The notes beneath the pieces were generated by a model. It had not been told where the DNA came from, made no database searches, and was given only the letters and a program-made list of their open reading frames with translations. Both the position numbers and the translations under genes were made by a program. From Aculops lycopersici (taxonomy: Eukaryota > Arthropoda > Arachnida > Trombidiformes > Eriophyidae), in contig WNKI01000005.1 in the NCBI GenBank assembly GCA_015350385.1, positions 1,187,906 to 1,251,905 of the forward strand: a stretch of DNA of 64,000 nucleotides. The letters are read 5' to 3'. Every line of letters starts with the position of its first letter. Position 1 is the first letter of the stretch. Below, piece after piece: positions 25,101 to 34,692 of the stretch.

Positions 25101-26044
25101 AAAGTTAGTTTTCGTGCTTCTAATTAGCGAGAGGGTTGTTTATATACAAAAATTCAGGTAAATGTACAGGTAGTTGCGGTTGCGGCAAATAAGTGTCGAT
25201 TCTCTCACAGGCGCACACATTGAGAAGTCGGGCATATGGTTGGAGCAAAGGCAAATTCGAATTAATTAGTGTCGTTTTCCCCCAAGTTGAGGGAAGAAGT
25301 TGTCGTTAATGAGCCAGGTGATTAGCGTGGCAGCGACGAGCTCATCTGTCTCCTTTTTACCGCCCGAGGATTTCGCAGATTCTCAGTCAGTCAGTGAGTC
25401 AGTTTTTTCCTCCGGCTCTTGCATGATATGCAAACGTGAAAATCAACGTGAGATTACAACTCCAAATCCTCCAACTATACAACAAAGACGGGGTAAGCTG
25501 CAGAGTGAGGCACAGAGACAACCTTGGTCTAACGGGATTGACTGTAGCATTTCACACGCAATCCAAATGGCGCTCCCAAGGCTACAACGAGGCTACATAC
25601 GCAATACAGTGATAGAATAGCCAAAAAAGAGGAGGAAAGTCTGGCGAACAACAGGTAGCTTGCCTCCACCTTAATTGGCACTGGCGACTAACACGCACTT
25701 GTTGCCTCTCCTTATAAAAAGAAGGAGAGAGAGAGAGAGTCTGTTTGGTTAGCCGCCGTTTAGCCAATTGAGTTAGTGAGAGGAAAGAAAAGGTGAAACT
25801 ACTAACCGCAACTCAAACTGGAAGAGGAATACTGGCCCGAATCCTTGGCCTCTTTCTCACGCCAATTAAGCTGCAGACTTTCGTCTTGCTTGTTAGTTGG
25901 ACGACTGACTGACTTGAGGTCTCGGTTAAAGTTGACTCGTTTTTCTTCTTGTTTGATTTGTCGCTCATTTTCCACTCTCATGCGGCAGAGGGTTGAACAG
26001 AAAAAATTGGCGGTTACAAGCAAAAAAATTATTGTCATTGTCAT
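10045..26044 (-). CDS. Large Ig-superfamily transmembrane receptor (Sidestep/nephrin-like), 7 exons
   Basis: Exons I assign (minus): 26044-25807, 25025-23946, 23785-23309, 23145-22228, 16586-15414, 15161-14718, 13346-10045. All introns are phase 1 with GTAAGT-like donors (first GTTAGT, fifth GTGAGT) and CAG acceptors (TACAG for exon 5). The spliced frame is 7632 nt, 2543 residues. Signal peptide MTMTIIFLLVTANFFCS, then about nine Ig domains seen as C...W...YxC patterns: two in exon 2, one in exon 3, two in exon 4, two in exon 5, one in exon 6, one in exon 7. TM is about residues 1908-1930 (SLLIVSVLIGCSLILFV). The tail is about 613 residues, rich in Gln/Ser/His, with a poly-Pro run (RPPPPPPP), several Tyr motifs and C-terminus NLEI, a possible class II PDZ ligand. 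Ig1 (LPCQ...YKCDVTY) resembles Sidestep; overall the Ig count is closer to nephrin. No FN3 domain was seen. Likely a neural or epithelial adhesion/guidance receptor. Confidence 0.8.
13347..14717. other. Intron 6 of the large Ig receptor
   Basis: Holds a (GA)n tract at 14398-14416. The stretch around 13860-14330 is rich in GCTCGC-like words, but no coding frame links to the flanking exons. Confidence 0.6.
14398..14416. repeat. (GA)n microsatellite
   Basis: About nine GA units, intronic. Confidence 0.85.
15205..15253. repeat. 9-bp minisatellite, unit TTTGTTTCG
   Basis: About five near-perfect tandem copies, trailing into TTCGG units. It occupies much of the short intron between exons 5 and 6 of the Ig receptor, near the exon 6 acceptor on the minus strand. 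Confidence 0.85.
19095..19146. repeat. (TTG)n microsatellite, about 17 units
   Basis: The longest perfect trinucleotide array in the window, intronic. Confidence 0.9.
22112..22138. repeat. Inverted repeat, 10-bp arms
   Basis: Arms caatttgtcc (22112-22121) and ggacaaattg (22129-22138) are exact reverse complements with a 7-nt spacer. It sits about 100 bp inside the intron from the 22228 exon edge. Confidence 0.7.
25026..25806. other. Intron 1 of the large Ig receptor
   Basis: 781 bp between the signal-peptide exon and the first Ig exon. Contains CAGGTAAA at 25155-25162 and a short GA tract near 25725-25738. No coding sequence seen. Confidence 0.6.
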
Positions 26045-26429
26045 TTCTCATTGTCGCCGTTGTATGTGGTGGTGTTGTTTTTGTTATTGTTATTATAACA
26101 CTAAAGATTGACTCGTGCAACTTCCGCTCGTCGGAATAAGTGGAGAAATTTGCGTGAGAAGAGGGAATTGGACGAGATTCGAGTAAGAAGGGGAGTAAGT
26201 TCACAGGGAAATTTAAACAGAAGACAAGTGGAGAAATGATGGGCTGAAGATGGCAACAGGTGGCGACTCTTGTCCACCTGTTTTTGAATCAAACAGGTGG
26301 ACAAGCAGCGCAACGAATAGGTCAAGTGGTGGCCAGCAACAAAGTGAAATGGCAACAATACTAATCACAACCCTCCCTCTCTACTCCGTCAAGATTGTGA
26401 ACAGTATTAGTGGCCAAAAGACTAGACTA

Positions 26430-26435
<6 letters not shown>

Positions 26436-26460
<25 letters not shown>

Positions 26461-26462
26461 AG
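26436..26462. repeat. (AG)n microsatellite
   Basis: About 13 AG units in the presumed upstream region of the Ig receptor. Confidence 0.85.
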
Positions 26463-27629
26463 CGTGGTCATAATGGTTGCATATTATGCAATTAATCATT
26501 GTTCTCCAAGTTGCAGCCTGCGACCTGTGGAATAGCAGGTAAATTTTGTCGCGCTTGCCTCAAGTTGAGTCGAACGCTTGGCTTTAGTTCATTGAATGCC
26601 AGCGGCCAGCCGAAGAAGCTCCAGTTGACATTAGTAGTGGCAGTTTTGTCTTTGAACAATTATGCGCCGCTTAGTTCCTTTACCTGCAACAAGAGAGCTG
26701 CTCTCTCGCCGCAAGTTAAGTGGAGAGGAGACACTTGTTGTTTGTGCGTCGCTGCCGCTGATGCTGTTTCTGTCGCTGTGGCCGACCTCAGCAACGGCTC
26801 GAGTTGCGCGTCTTTCAGAGCCAAGTCAAGTGGCGCCTTCGACTTCTTAAGATTCCAAAAAGAAGGGAGACAAAACTTTACGCTGCAAGTTGAATAATTT
26901 GTAGTCTTCTCTCTCCTTCTGCTGCTCCAGAGAATAATGAGCCAGCTTGTCGACAATCTTTTGGCTCGCCGTCGGTGGGCGCGCCCCAAAAAGTGCGGCC
27001 GTCGACGTAGAGTTGAATTGCGTATCACACACCGAGACGGAGGCAGCCGCAGGCGGCCACCTGTGGCTGACTCGGTGACTGTGTCGCGCAAAGTCGAGGT
27101 GCTTGCATGCTACTGCCGAGGTGGTCGCTTCGCGGAGATAACAATCTGCTGCACAATGATCAATTGTTGTCTCCGTCTCGAGCTCCGGCCGACTGTGAGC
27201 TATCCAGCGCTTAGTCGCCACAATTTGCATCCTGGCAACCGACAAACTCACTCGCTCACTTGCTGCTAGACTGACTGACCGACAGATCGCTCATCCCAGT
27301 CTCCAGTCATGAGCCTTGAGACTGGGACTCTTAAGTTGAGACTCGCCGAGATCATCTCGTCGTTTGGGCGCCCACCAGGCTTTTAACGCCTCCTTCTTTC
27401 TCTCGGACTTTCAAATAGAAAAAAGGAAGCCGAAGACTCAAGAGGGTTTCCTGTTTGTTTTAGACCACTTGTGGCCGCGAGCGGTGGGCGTGGTGTCAGT
27501 TTCATGCGCCAGCCATGCTGGGCAACAAACTGATCGCTCGCCCTTTAGGGCACCAAACAAAAACCACCTGTCGTCTAGTTGGCGTGTGTCAATCTCTGCT
27601 CTTCAATGACGACCTTGAAGATTTTTGCA

Positions 27630-27635
27630 TTTATT
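27630..27635 (-). terminator. Candidate poly(A) signal AATAAA of peptidase A
   Basis: Canonical hexamer on the minus strand, 107 nt downstream of the peptidase A stop codon. Position is right for 3' end formation; assigned by sequence only. Confidence 0.5.
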
Positions 27636-27741
27636 AGAGGTTTTGTTATTGCTGTTTTGCAACAGAAGCAGCGAGTTCGTTTACTTCTCCATCCCTCTCT
27701 CTCTCTTTCCTAGGTGAATGAAACTTGGCCACTTCGGCAAA

Positions 27742-28983
27742 TTAAAACTCAGCTTTAATGCTGAGCAAAGAGCCGATGCAATCGTCGCCCGCTTTGGCCA
27801 ACCTCATGTAGCCGCCCTCGCCCCATTCGTTGCCATAGGAGTTGGCTAGCAGCCAGTACTCTTGTCCATCAACTCTACCATGACCAACCAAGACCATGAA
27901 GTGACCCAATGATTTGTCGCAGTTGGGCAACTCTTTGGGTTTATCCTTCCGGTAGGTGAATAGTCCACCGCCATAATCCCATAGATCATCGTCGAGGAAC
28001 AGGTACACCAACAATGGGCGCTCCTTTAAATAATCAACCCACTCTCTTATCCTCAAAGGCTTCGCATCGCTAGTCTTTGGCTTGCGAGATTCCATCTCCC
28101 TCGTTAGCTCCGAATTTTGTTCCATTGGACATTGTTGTTCAACTCCAACATACGGATGCTTCTTGCTGGCCAGCAAACCGTAGGAATCAATGAACTTCAT
28201 TGCGGCATTATAACTTCCCCGCTCACAACCCTTAAGTCCACTTGGTTTTCCGCAATCAACCAAAATTTGCTCGCTGAACTTGATAAACTTTTCATCTTTG
28301 TTACTATTGCCATTGTTGTTGGTGCAATACATCCATTCGTACAATTTTATCATTGCCATTGCGTAACACGAACCGCAGTCGCCTTGATCAATTTGGTCCT
28401 GTTGTAGGCAACCGGAAGTGCGATGATCAATCATGAGCTCGTCCTTACTCTTGCTGCCGCCGCCGCCACCTTGAAACAGACTTGAGAAAAAGTTTGCCCC
28501 TCTCTTGAATCTCTCGCCACCGGGACTTATCTGTGCGCTAACATCATGAGGATTCAAGTTTAAAAATTTCAAGTCATCATCCGAAGGCTTGACTCCATAT
28601 TTCGCGCGCAACTCCTCGATCGACTGGTCACTCAACCTATTGAGCTCCAGGTAATAGGGAGACTTTTTTTGATGGTAAGCTATTCGGCTGGCGGCAACAC
28701 GGAGCCAATGGGAGAGGAACTCTTTGAATCTAAACGCTTGCTCAGTCAGGGATTTGTAATGTTTCTTGTACATTCTCTGGTAACGCTGCCAGTCGAGCAT
28801 TCGCCTCGGCTCTTTGGTTGGTGAAGTTTGTTGCTCATTCTCATTTTGATTTACACCTTCAGCTGACTTTGATTCCTCAGTTTTATTCGCTGAAACAAAA
28901 CCAAAAGAGGAGTTGGAGGCCAATAGAGCAAGCAGCAGAAGGCATGCGGCCAAAATAATCTTGCATTTCAGAGAATGCAGCAT
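27742..28983 (-). CDS. Secreted papain-family (C1A) cysteine peptidase, paralogue A
   Basis: 413 residues, no intron. Signal peptide 1-32 with core LLLLALLA. An I29-type prodomain (about 63-125: DWQRYQRMYKKHY, LELNRLSD) ends before a furin-like RFKR at 158-161. A Gly/Ser linker (171-178) leads to the enzyme, which begins near IDHR (185-188). Catalytic set by alignment to papain: oxyanion Gln200, Cys206 in CGSCY, His361, Asn381. The Trp after the catalytic Cys is Tyr207, and the Trp of the NSW motif is Tyr383 (NSY). This is the shortest and most divergent of the five paralogues, with the shortest linker. All nucleophile residues are present, so I expect an active endopeptidase, probably digestive or secreted, though inactivity cannot be excluded. 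It lies 330 bp from paralogue B on the same strand. Confidence 0.88.
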   Translation of the reverse strand: MLHSLKCKIILAACLLLLALLASNSSFGFVSANKTEESKSAEGVNQNENEQQTSPTKEPRRMLDWQRYQRMYKKHYKSLTEQAFRFKEFLSHWLRVAASRIAYHQKKSPYYLELNRLSDQSIEELRAKYGVKPSDDDLKFLNLNPHDVSAQISPGGERFKRGANFFSSLFQGGGGGSKSKDELMIDHRTSGCLQQDQIDQGDCGSCYAMAMIKLYEWMYCTNNNGNSNKDEKFIKFSEQILVDCGKPSGLKGCERGSYNAAMKFIDSYGLLASKKHPYVGVEQQCPMEQNSELTREMESRKPKTSDAKPLRIREWVDYLKERPLLVYLFLDDDLWDYGGGLFTYRKDKPKELPNCDKSLGHFMVLVGHGRVDGQEYWLLANSYGNEWGEGGYMRLAKAGDDCIGSLLSIKAEF

Positions 28984-29313
28984 CTTGCTTTGGATTTGCT
29001 CAATCAGGTGAAGTGAGCATCCAAATTTTAGTCTCTCCCTTCTGTCTCATTTTTTTTGAAACAAAGAGACGAACTCAAAATAGACGAAAAAGTTCCTGTT
29101 GTGCTGAAATACAGAGGCGGCGGCGGTGGCGAGAGTCACAGAAAGAAGAACAGATAAATAATAACAACAACAACAACCACCTGCTATGCAGAATTTCAGG
29201 AACGCTTGATACAAAACAGAAACTACTGCACACAACAACGTATTTACTCTGCCCATTGTATCACACTCTTCTTCCACATGGTTATCCGAATAGAACCTCA
29301 ACACTAACTATGA

Positions 29314-31044
29314 TCACGATGATGCCGCCGACCCCCTCTCCTTGACCAACTGCTCGTTGTGGAGCTCATTAATTTGGGGCGACATTTTGATTGTGCGCCC
29401 ATCGACTGAGCCGAAAATGAAGCCCGAGGTCCGAATGCAAGGGGCCTTCTTGGACAACTTGTAGTAGCCCTCCTCGCCAAAGTCAACGGAATGCGAGTTA
29501 CGCAACAACCAATACTCCTCGCCGTCCTCCCTTCCATGACCAACTAATAGCATTGCATGGTCCTCGTCAACTCCGCAACCCGATCCCGAGGACACGCCCC
29601 CTCCGTACTCTTCGAAGTTTGTATTTTTAGTGGACACGCCCACAATCATTGGCGAGTACTTGATGAACTCCCCGAAGGAATTCTGAGGAACAATTGCAGT
29701 TTTTCCAATATTTAACTTCATGTAGCCCATCTTTTCTGGTTCCGTTTTCTCGTCATAGGGACACACGTCCAGCTGGCCCTTGTAAGGATACATGGTGCGC
29801 AGTTCAACGCCAAAATTGTTTGCAAACTCGGCCAAACGCGAGACGTCGCCCCCATCGCAACCCTTTAAACCGGTTCTACCGCCACAATCAATGATGTACT
29901 GTTCCGAGAAGGGAACCAACTTTCCGGTTTCCCTGCAATGCATCCACTCAAGCTGAGCAATCATTGCAAAGGCATAGCACGAGCCACAGTCGCCCTGATT
30001 GCGTGGCGAGAAGAAACAATTCGAATCTCGGTGGTCGACATAAACCTCATTGGGTTTGTCACTAACTTGCTTTTCCTTATTGGCTTGCTGTTGCTGGTCA
30101 TTGTTGCGCTGACTCTCATCTGAACTTGAACCTCTACTTCCAAATAGAGTTTTGGCCAAGTCGGAAAAGATCGACTTTAGAGCCTCGCCTGTTTGCTCGC
30201 GTTGATCTTGGCTAATTACAGTGTAGTAATTGATTGTTTTCATTGAACTTGTTGGCTTTAATGGCTCGTTGGAATCCTCATCTGAATTAATGTCAGCAAA
30301 ACTCGCCATTTCCGGTGGCTGGTAGGTGGGATTGTTGCTTTTGGGAACGCGTACAATTTTTTTCTCAACTTCAGGCGGCTCGTGAACCTGAGTGTCGCCA
30401 ACGAGATCACTCGTTGAAATCTCGTGTACCTTTTCTACCTGTCGCCTTCTCCTTGCGCCACCATTATTCAATTCGTCCATAATCTTTGCTAAGCCCGGCT
30501 CAACTTTCTGACCCTCGGCGATCTCCTTCAATTGCGATTCAATTTGCTCAGCGTCGACCATCTCAAGAGGCTTGTCGCCATCAATAGGTGGCACGGTTGT
30601 AACGGGAGGCGGTTGGATGTTTGCATATGCGCCAGGTACATTTGCGAAAAGCTTGACATTGCGCAACTTACTCGTGGCAATCTCCTCCTTGGTCCAGTCG
30701 CTGCGAGAGTTTACCTTCAAGTACTCGCTAGCCAATCCATACTTATACTTGATGCCCGAGATAACCGCACGCGCTGCTCTTGCTAAATACAACTTTTGCC
30801 TAATCGCCTGCTCGGCCAATGAGGCATAACTCTTTTTGAACAACTGCTTATACCTAGCAAAATCGAACAATTTTAGCAACGTAAACTTGCCTCGCGGCGA
30901 TTCAAAACCACCTTCGGCTACATCGTTGTTGCTGTCGTCTGTTGGTGGAGCTGCAAGCGCTAAGTGGCCAATCAAGACTAGGACCGCAACGCAAAGGCCC
31001 ACCAATAGAGTCAATCTAATTCTTTTACTCTGATCGACTGTCAT
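29314..31044 (-). CDS. Secreted C1A cysteine peptidase, paralogue B
   Basis: 576 residues, no intron. Signal peptide 1-32 (LLVGLCVAVLVLIGHLALAA). The I29 prodomain, about 58-122, has FDFARYKQLFKKSY and VNSRSDWTKEE, a variant of the ERFNIN/GNFD pattern. Basic site ARRRR is at 197-201. An unusual 130-residue linker follows, containing PPEVEKK, NNPTYQPPEM and a helical segment with KSIFSDLAKTLFG. The enzyme domain starts at YVDHR (about 335). Gln350, Cys356 (CGSCY), His496 and Asn516 (NSH) make up the catalytic set; both conserved Trp positions are replaced (Tyr357, His518). It ends with a 30-residue polar tail. Mature papain-type enzymes are about 215-220 residues; this one matches that plus the tail. 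A TATA-like element lies 77 bp upstream of the ATG. Confidence 0.9.
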   Translation of the reverse strand: MTVDQSKRIRLTLLVGLCVAVLVLIGHLALAAPPTDDSNNDVAEGGFESPRGKFTLLKLFDFARYKQLFKKSYASLAEQAIRQKLYLARAARAVISGIKYKYGLASEYLKVNSRSDWTKEEIATSKLRNVKLFANVPGAYANIQPPPVTTVPPIDGDKPLEMVDAEQIESQLKEIAEGQKVEPGLAKIMDELNNGGARRRRQVEKVHEISTSDLVGDTQVHEPPEVEKKIVRVPKSNNPTYQPPEMASFADINSDEDSNEPLKPTSSMKTINYYTVISQDQREQTGEALKSIFSDLAKTLFGSRGSSSDESQRNNDQQQQANKEKQVSDKPNEVYVDHRDSNCFFSPRNQGDCGSCYAFAMIAQLEWMHCRETGKLVPFSEQYIIDCGGRTGLKGCDGGDVSRLAEFANNFGVELRTMYPYKGQLDVCPYDEKTEPEKMGYMKLNIGKTAIVPQNSFGEFIKYSPMIVGVSTKNTNFEEYGGGVSSGSGCGVDEDHAMLLVGHGREDGEEYWLLRNSHSVDFGEEGYYKLSKKAPCIRTSGFIFGSVDGRTIKMSPQINELHNEQLVKERGSAASS

Positions 31045-31120
31045 TTCAATTGACTAGTCTAATCATCGGTGAGAAATGATTGAGTTGTCGTTGTCGTTGA
31101 ACAGCAGGTTGAAAACTTGG

Positions 31121-31130
31121 TTTTATTATA
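31121..31130 (-). promoter_or_regulatory. TATA-like box of peptidase B
   Basis: The minus strand reads TATAATAAAA, about 80 nt upstream of the peptidase B start codon. That would leave a 5' leader of about 50 nt. Confidence 0.35.
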
Positions 31131-31727
31131 TCAATTTGTGTGAGTGAAAGTGTGTCTAGTTTACTCTAAAAGATTCACCACCTGTTGCAGTGCTAGAGAC
31201 TGAAGATGAGGTGGGTGATATTTCGTCCTCGTCGTTTTCATATCAAGTAAACAAAAAAGATGGAAACTTTTCATAGTTGCTCTTTTGATTTGCCTGCAAA
31301 AATGTATAGCCTTTCGCCGGTCTCGCCTCCTCATGGTGGCGCTCTTTTAGTATTGAGTTCCACCATTGAGAGATATTAGCGGCGCACACATGATGACGGC
31401 AAATATATAGAGAGGGAGCTAGATGGAGAGACATCCAGTCTAATAATATCACCACCACCCTTTACCTGTTCCCTGAACGCACCGTCGAATGGGCAAAAGT
31501 CAATCACCATCATCACAACCACGAGACAAAATTGTCGTTGCCGAGAAGTCTGTAACGAAACACAACATTGCATACAATCAATGGCGATACCTGTTAAACA
31601 AGTGGTCTCGCTCACTTCCGGTCTGGTTTAATATCACCGTTTTTGCGTGAGAGTGAATTGTTTTGTTGATCAGGTGGATCATCATCATTTCGAACACCTA
31701 GCTTGTGGTTATTGCCTTTGATCGGGG

Positions 31728-33626
31728 CTAGATCTGACCCAAATCGCTGGCTAAATTTCTCATATAATGTCTCTTCACTAACTCGAGATCATTCTTCGGA
31801 TTCTCCTCTGGCCACAGAATTCCCGTTTCCTCAACCCCATTGCCAAAAACATAACCATCTCCGGAGATGCAATTGGCCAACTTGGCAAGCTTGTAGTAGC
31901 CCTGCTCACCGAAGGCCAAACTGTGCGAGTTTCTAATCAGCCAATACTCTTTGCCGTCCTCGCGACCGTGGCCCACAAGCAACACTGCGTGGTCCGTCTT
32001 CTCGGGACAGTTTGGTGGATCGTGCACACCGCCACCGTATTCCGTAAAGTCGGTGCCATCGGTTGCGATTCCAATTGGAATTGGCGCATCAACAATGTGT
32101 CGCGCCAACGACTCAAGTGTCGTTGGAATTGCAATCAAATCTTGTGCCCCGACTCTCAGGTTGCCCATTGCCCTTGGATCGGTATCTGGCTCGTAGGGAC
32201 ACTGATCCTGGCGCTCCCTAAACGGGTAGTTGGTGCGCAATTCGATTCCAAAGTTCAGGATAAACTTGCCCGCCCAAGCGAGCGGAGCTCCATTGCAACC
32301 TGACAACTTGCCTCTCGGTCCACAGTCAACCATGTACTGTTCCGAGAATGGAACCAAAGCCTCGGTTTCCTTGCAATGCAAGAACTCCACGTAAGCGGTG
32401 AATGCAAACGCGTAACAACAACCACAGTCCCCCTGGTCGCGCGGCAGGAAGAAACAATTTGACTCGCGATGGTCGACGAAAACCTTGTCGCCTTGGCCGT
32501 CATCGTCGTCGTCTCCGTAGCTTGATTTCGATTTCGCTATTAGCTTACCTGCCATCTGGCTAGCTAAACCGGAAAGGGTCTCGCCAAAGTTGCCCGAGAC
32601 TCCTGTGTGCTCCCTTAAATCGTGCTCATACTTTCCATCCGAGTACTCGTCGCCAACCACCTTGCGTGGCTGCGGACCGTCGCTCGATCTCAAGCGGGGT
32701 TGGAGTGATTGATTGATAGCTGAATCAATGTGGTTGTTGTCGTTGGCGGGAGCCGATCTGGTCTTAGCTGGTTTTTTGCCGTTCCTTAAAACATTTCCAC
32801 GAATCTTTGCCCTTATTTCCGGTGGCTCTTCGCGACTCTTCTCGTGGGGAGTGATGAGTTCCTGGAAACTCAGGTATTCTCTTGAACTATGATTCCCTTG
32901 CACCACGCTACGTCTCTTTCTCTCTCCACTCGATTGCGATGTCTTAACTCCCGAATCACTGCCACCTGTTAGCGCAGGAGATATGTCTTTGAAGATAGTA
33001 GAGAAGCCTGGCTCCTGCGCATGCTCCTGCACCCTGGCCAACTCGCGAACAATCTCCTCCTCCGAGGCCAGAGCCAGTGGGCCAGCCTTTGGTCTTTTCT
33101 TACCACCCAAATGCATACGAATGGACTCCTGCTCCTCGGGAGTCCAGTCACTCATTTGGTTTATGCGCAAGTAATAGGATAGCATCTTATGCCTGTACTT
33201 GATTGCAGAAATAACTGAACGGAAGGCCCGAGCCAAGAATAGCTTTTGACGCATAATTTCCTCCGCTAAAGAGCGATAGGTCTTCTTAAAGATTGCCTTG
33301 AATTTCGCAAAGTCAAATACCTTCGGCAAGCGGAAGCGTTTGCGCGCCGAGACAACATTCGCCTTCGACTCATGGAGCAGGTTGCGGGCATAGCCCCACC
33401 AGTTTCCAATCTTTTGCTTGGACCGTCCAAAATAAGAAATGAATTTGCTGCCAGTTGGTATTGGTGCTGGAGTCACCTGGTCGATAAGTGCTGTTGTATC
33501 GGCTGCGTTTGGTAATGTGATCGCGTCGACAGGATTATCATTGTTGTCTGTGGGCGCCGCTGATACTAATAAAAGTATGGCGCTCAGTGAGGTAATTGAA
33601 ATGAACAGCACTGTAATCGTTTTCAT
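31728..33626 (-). CDS. Secreted C1A cysteine peptidase, paralogue C
   Basis: 632 residues, no intron, the longest of the family. Signal peptide 1-23. An extra basic segment (about 58-100) precedes the I29 prodomain (about 101-166: FDFAKFKAIFKKTY, INQMSDWTPEE). A basic site, ERKRR, spans 235-239. The linker carries PPEIRAKIRG and an acidic DDDDD stretch before the enzyme (FVDHR, about 383). Catalytic residues: Gln398, Cys404, His546, Asn566. The usual CGSC motif is CGCC here (401-404), placing three Cys in four residues. Trp to Tyr405 and Trp to His568 are as in the siblings. Disulphide-type Cys of the C1 fold (for example VDCG, SGCNG) are kept. Expected to be a secreted zymogen; the role is unknown. 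Confidence 0.9.
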   Translation of the reverse strand: MKTITVLFISITSLSAILLLVSAAPTDNNDNPVDAITLPNAADTTALIDQVTPAPIPTGSKFISYFGRSKQKIGNWWGYARNLLHESKANVVSARKRFRLPKVFDFAKFKAIFKKTYRSLAEEIMRQKLFLARAFRSVISAIKYRHKMLSYYLRINQMSDWTPEEQESIRMHLGGKKRPKAGPLALASEEEIVRELARVQEHAQEPGFSTIFKDISPALTGGSDSGVKTSQSSGERKRRSVVQGNHSSREYLSFQELITPHEKSREEPPEIRAKIRGNVLRNGKKPAKTRSAPANDNNHIDSAINQSLQPRLRSSDGPQPRKVVGDEYSDGKYEHDLREHTGVSGNFGETLSGLASQMAGKLIAKSKSSYGDDDDDGQGDKVFVDHRESNCFFLPRDQGDCGCCYAFAFTAYVEFLHCKETEALVPFSEQYMVDCGPRGKLSGCNGAPLAWAGKFILNFGIELRTNYPFRERQDQCPYEPDTDPRAMGNLRVGAQDLIAIPTTLESLARHIVDAPIPIGIATDGTDFTEYGGGVHDPPNCPEKTDHAVLLVGHGREDGKEYWLIRNSHSLAFGEQGYYKLAKLANCISGDGYVFGNGVEETGILWPEENPKNDLELVKRHYMRNLASDLGQI

Positions 33627-33975
33627 CTTTCTGCTTTATTTGTGTTTCTACCTGAATTGCGATCAATACAAAGAAATAAAGAGCGAGAACAGAGTTCAAA
33701 GCAAGTACAACAAGTGGGCTAATTATAGTGCGACGCAAAGAAGCGCAAAAAAGCTGACAGGCAGGGGGAAAGGTAACTTATCTTATTTTATGGGAGAGAA
33801 AAAACGTACTAATTTACGCAAATCTCATTCAGATTCATATGGAATTTTATGATCTAACACATCAACACTGTAAATCCACTGCCCAGACTCAGGGAGTCAG
33901 CGAGCAGACGGACACACCTGCCAGGTAGACAAAAGCTAACCAAAGATGTCATACCACCTGGATCAATCAATTCAA

Positions 33976-34320
33976 CTAGTTTTTCGGGCGTCGACGATAC
34001 ACCACTTCCTTCTCATCGGGCGCCACATACTTGCTGTTGATTGCCGATCCATCGATGTGAGTGTTTTTCTTTAGCTCAATCAAAACCTTCTTACTCCTCT
34101 TATTGGCCATAATATATTGTGTGGCAAAGACACAGTTTTCCTTCTTGGGAAGCTTGTAATATTCGCCCTCGCTACAGGAAATACCACGGAAGTTTTTAAC
34201 TAGCCAATTCTCTCAGCCATTGCTAATCAGAAGCGCCGCACGATCTACCTTACCTGCCAGACATCCCTTCTTGTCGTGCACACTTCCACGACTTCGTCGA
34301 GATCAAAATGATGCATCGAA
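33976..34320 (-). pseudogene. Decayed C-terminal fragment of a C1A peptidase
   Basis: Between paralogues C and D the minus strand reads a recognisable C1A C-terminus: GSVHDKKGC, then VDRAALLIS where the paralogues have VDHGVLLIG, then ENWLVKNF and EGEYYKLPKKENCVF. The catalytic His is Arg. An in-frame TGA sits at 34213-34215, just before the segment matching EYW. An upstream FDLDE piece is in a different frame, so there is also a frameshift. The frame ends at TAG 33976-33978. No N-terminal half was found. This is a relic of a sixth array member, closest in order and motifs to paralogue D. Confidence 0.8.
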
Positions 34321-34692
34321 TAGCAAGTTAGTAGTATCCGTGTTGCGTCTAATAACCAGAATTTCTATCAAGACAACATGATAAAATATGCTTGTTACCA
34401 TCGACAAGGCCAACAGAAATGGCCGCGGCGATCAAGTTATAAATATACTTTCGAGTTCCGCTGGATTACATCAACTAATTTCTCTTTCATCTAAAGTGAG
34501 TATAATTTGGATAAGATCACATAAATGTAACAACGCATCACTAATTTATTTGGTTTGTGGAGTGAATCGCAACAAACAATAGATCACACGAAGGCTAAGT
34601 TGAAAGAAGAATGTTTAAACTAATTTTACACACTAATATACGCGAAACCCTAGCAGAATTCAATACGCTCACTCGTCTCAATTACCAACTGT

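Larger units (their letters stand above)
26045..27741. other. Region upstream of the Ig receptor and downstream of peptidase A
   Basis: About 1.7 kb. Contains the (AG)n tract at 26436-26462, TTTACCTG/CAGGTAAA motifs at 26679-26686 and 26536-26543, and a poly(A) signal for the neighbouring peptidase. The receptor promoter should lie here. No exon was recognised. Confidence 0.5.
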
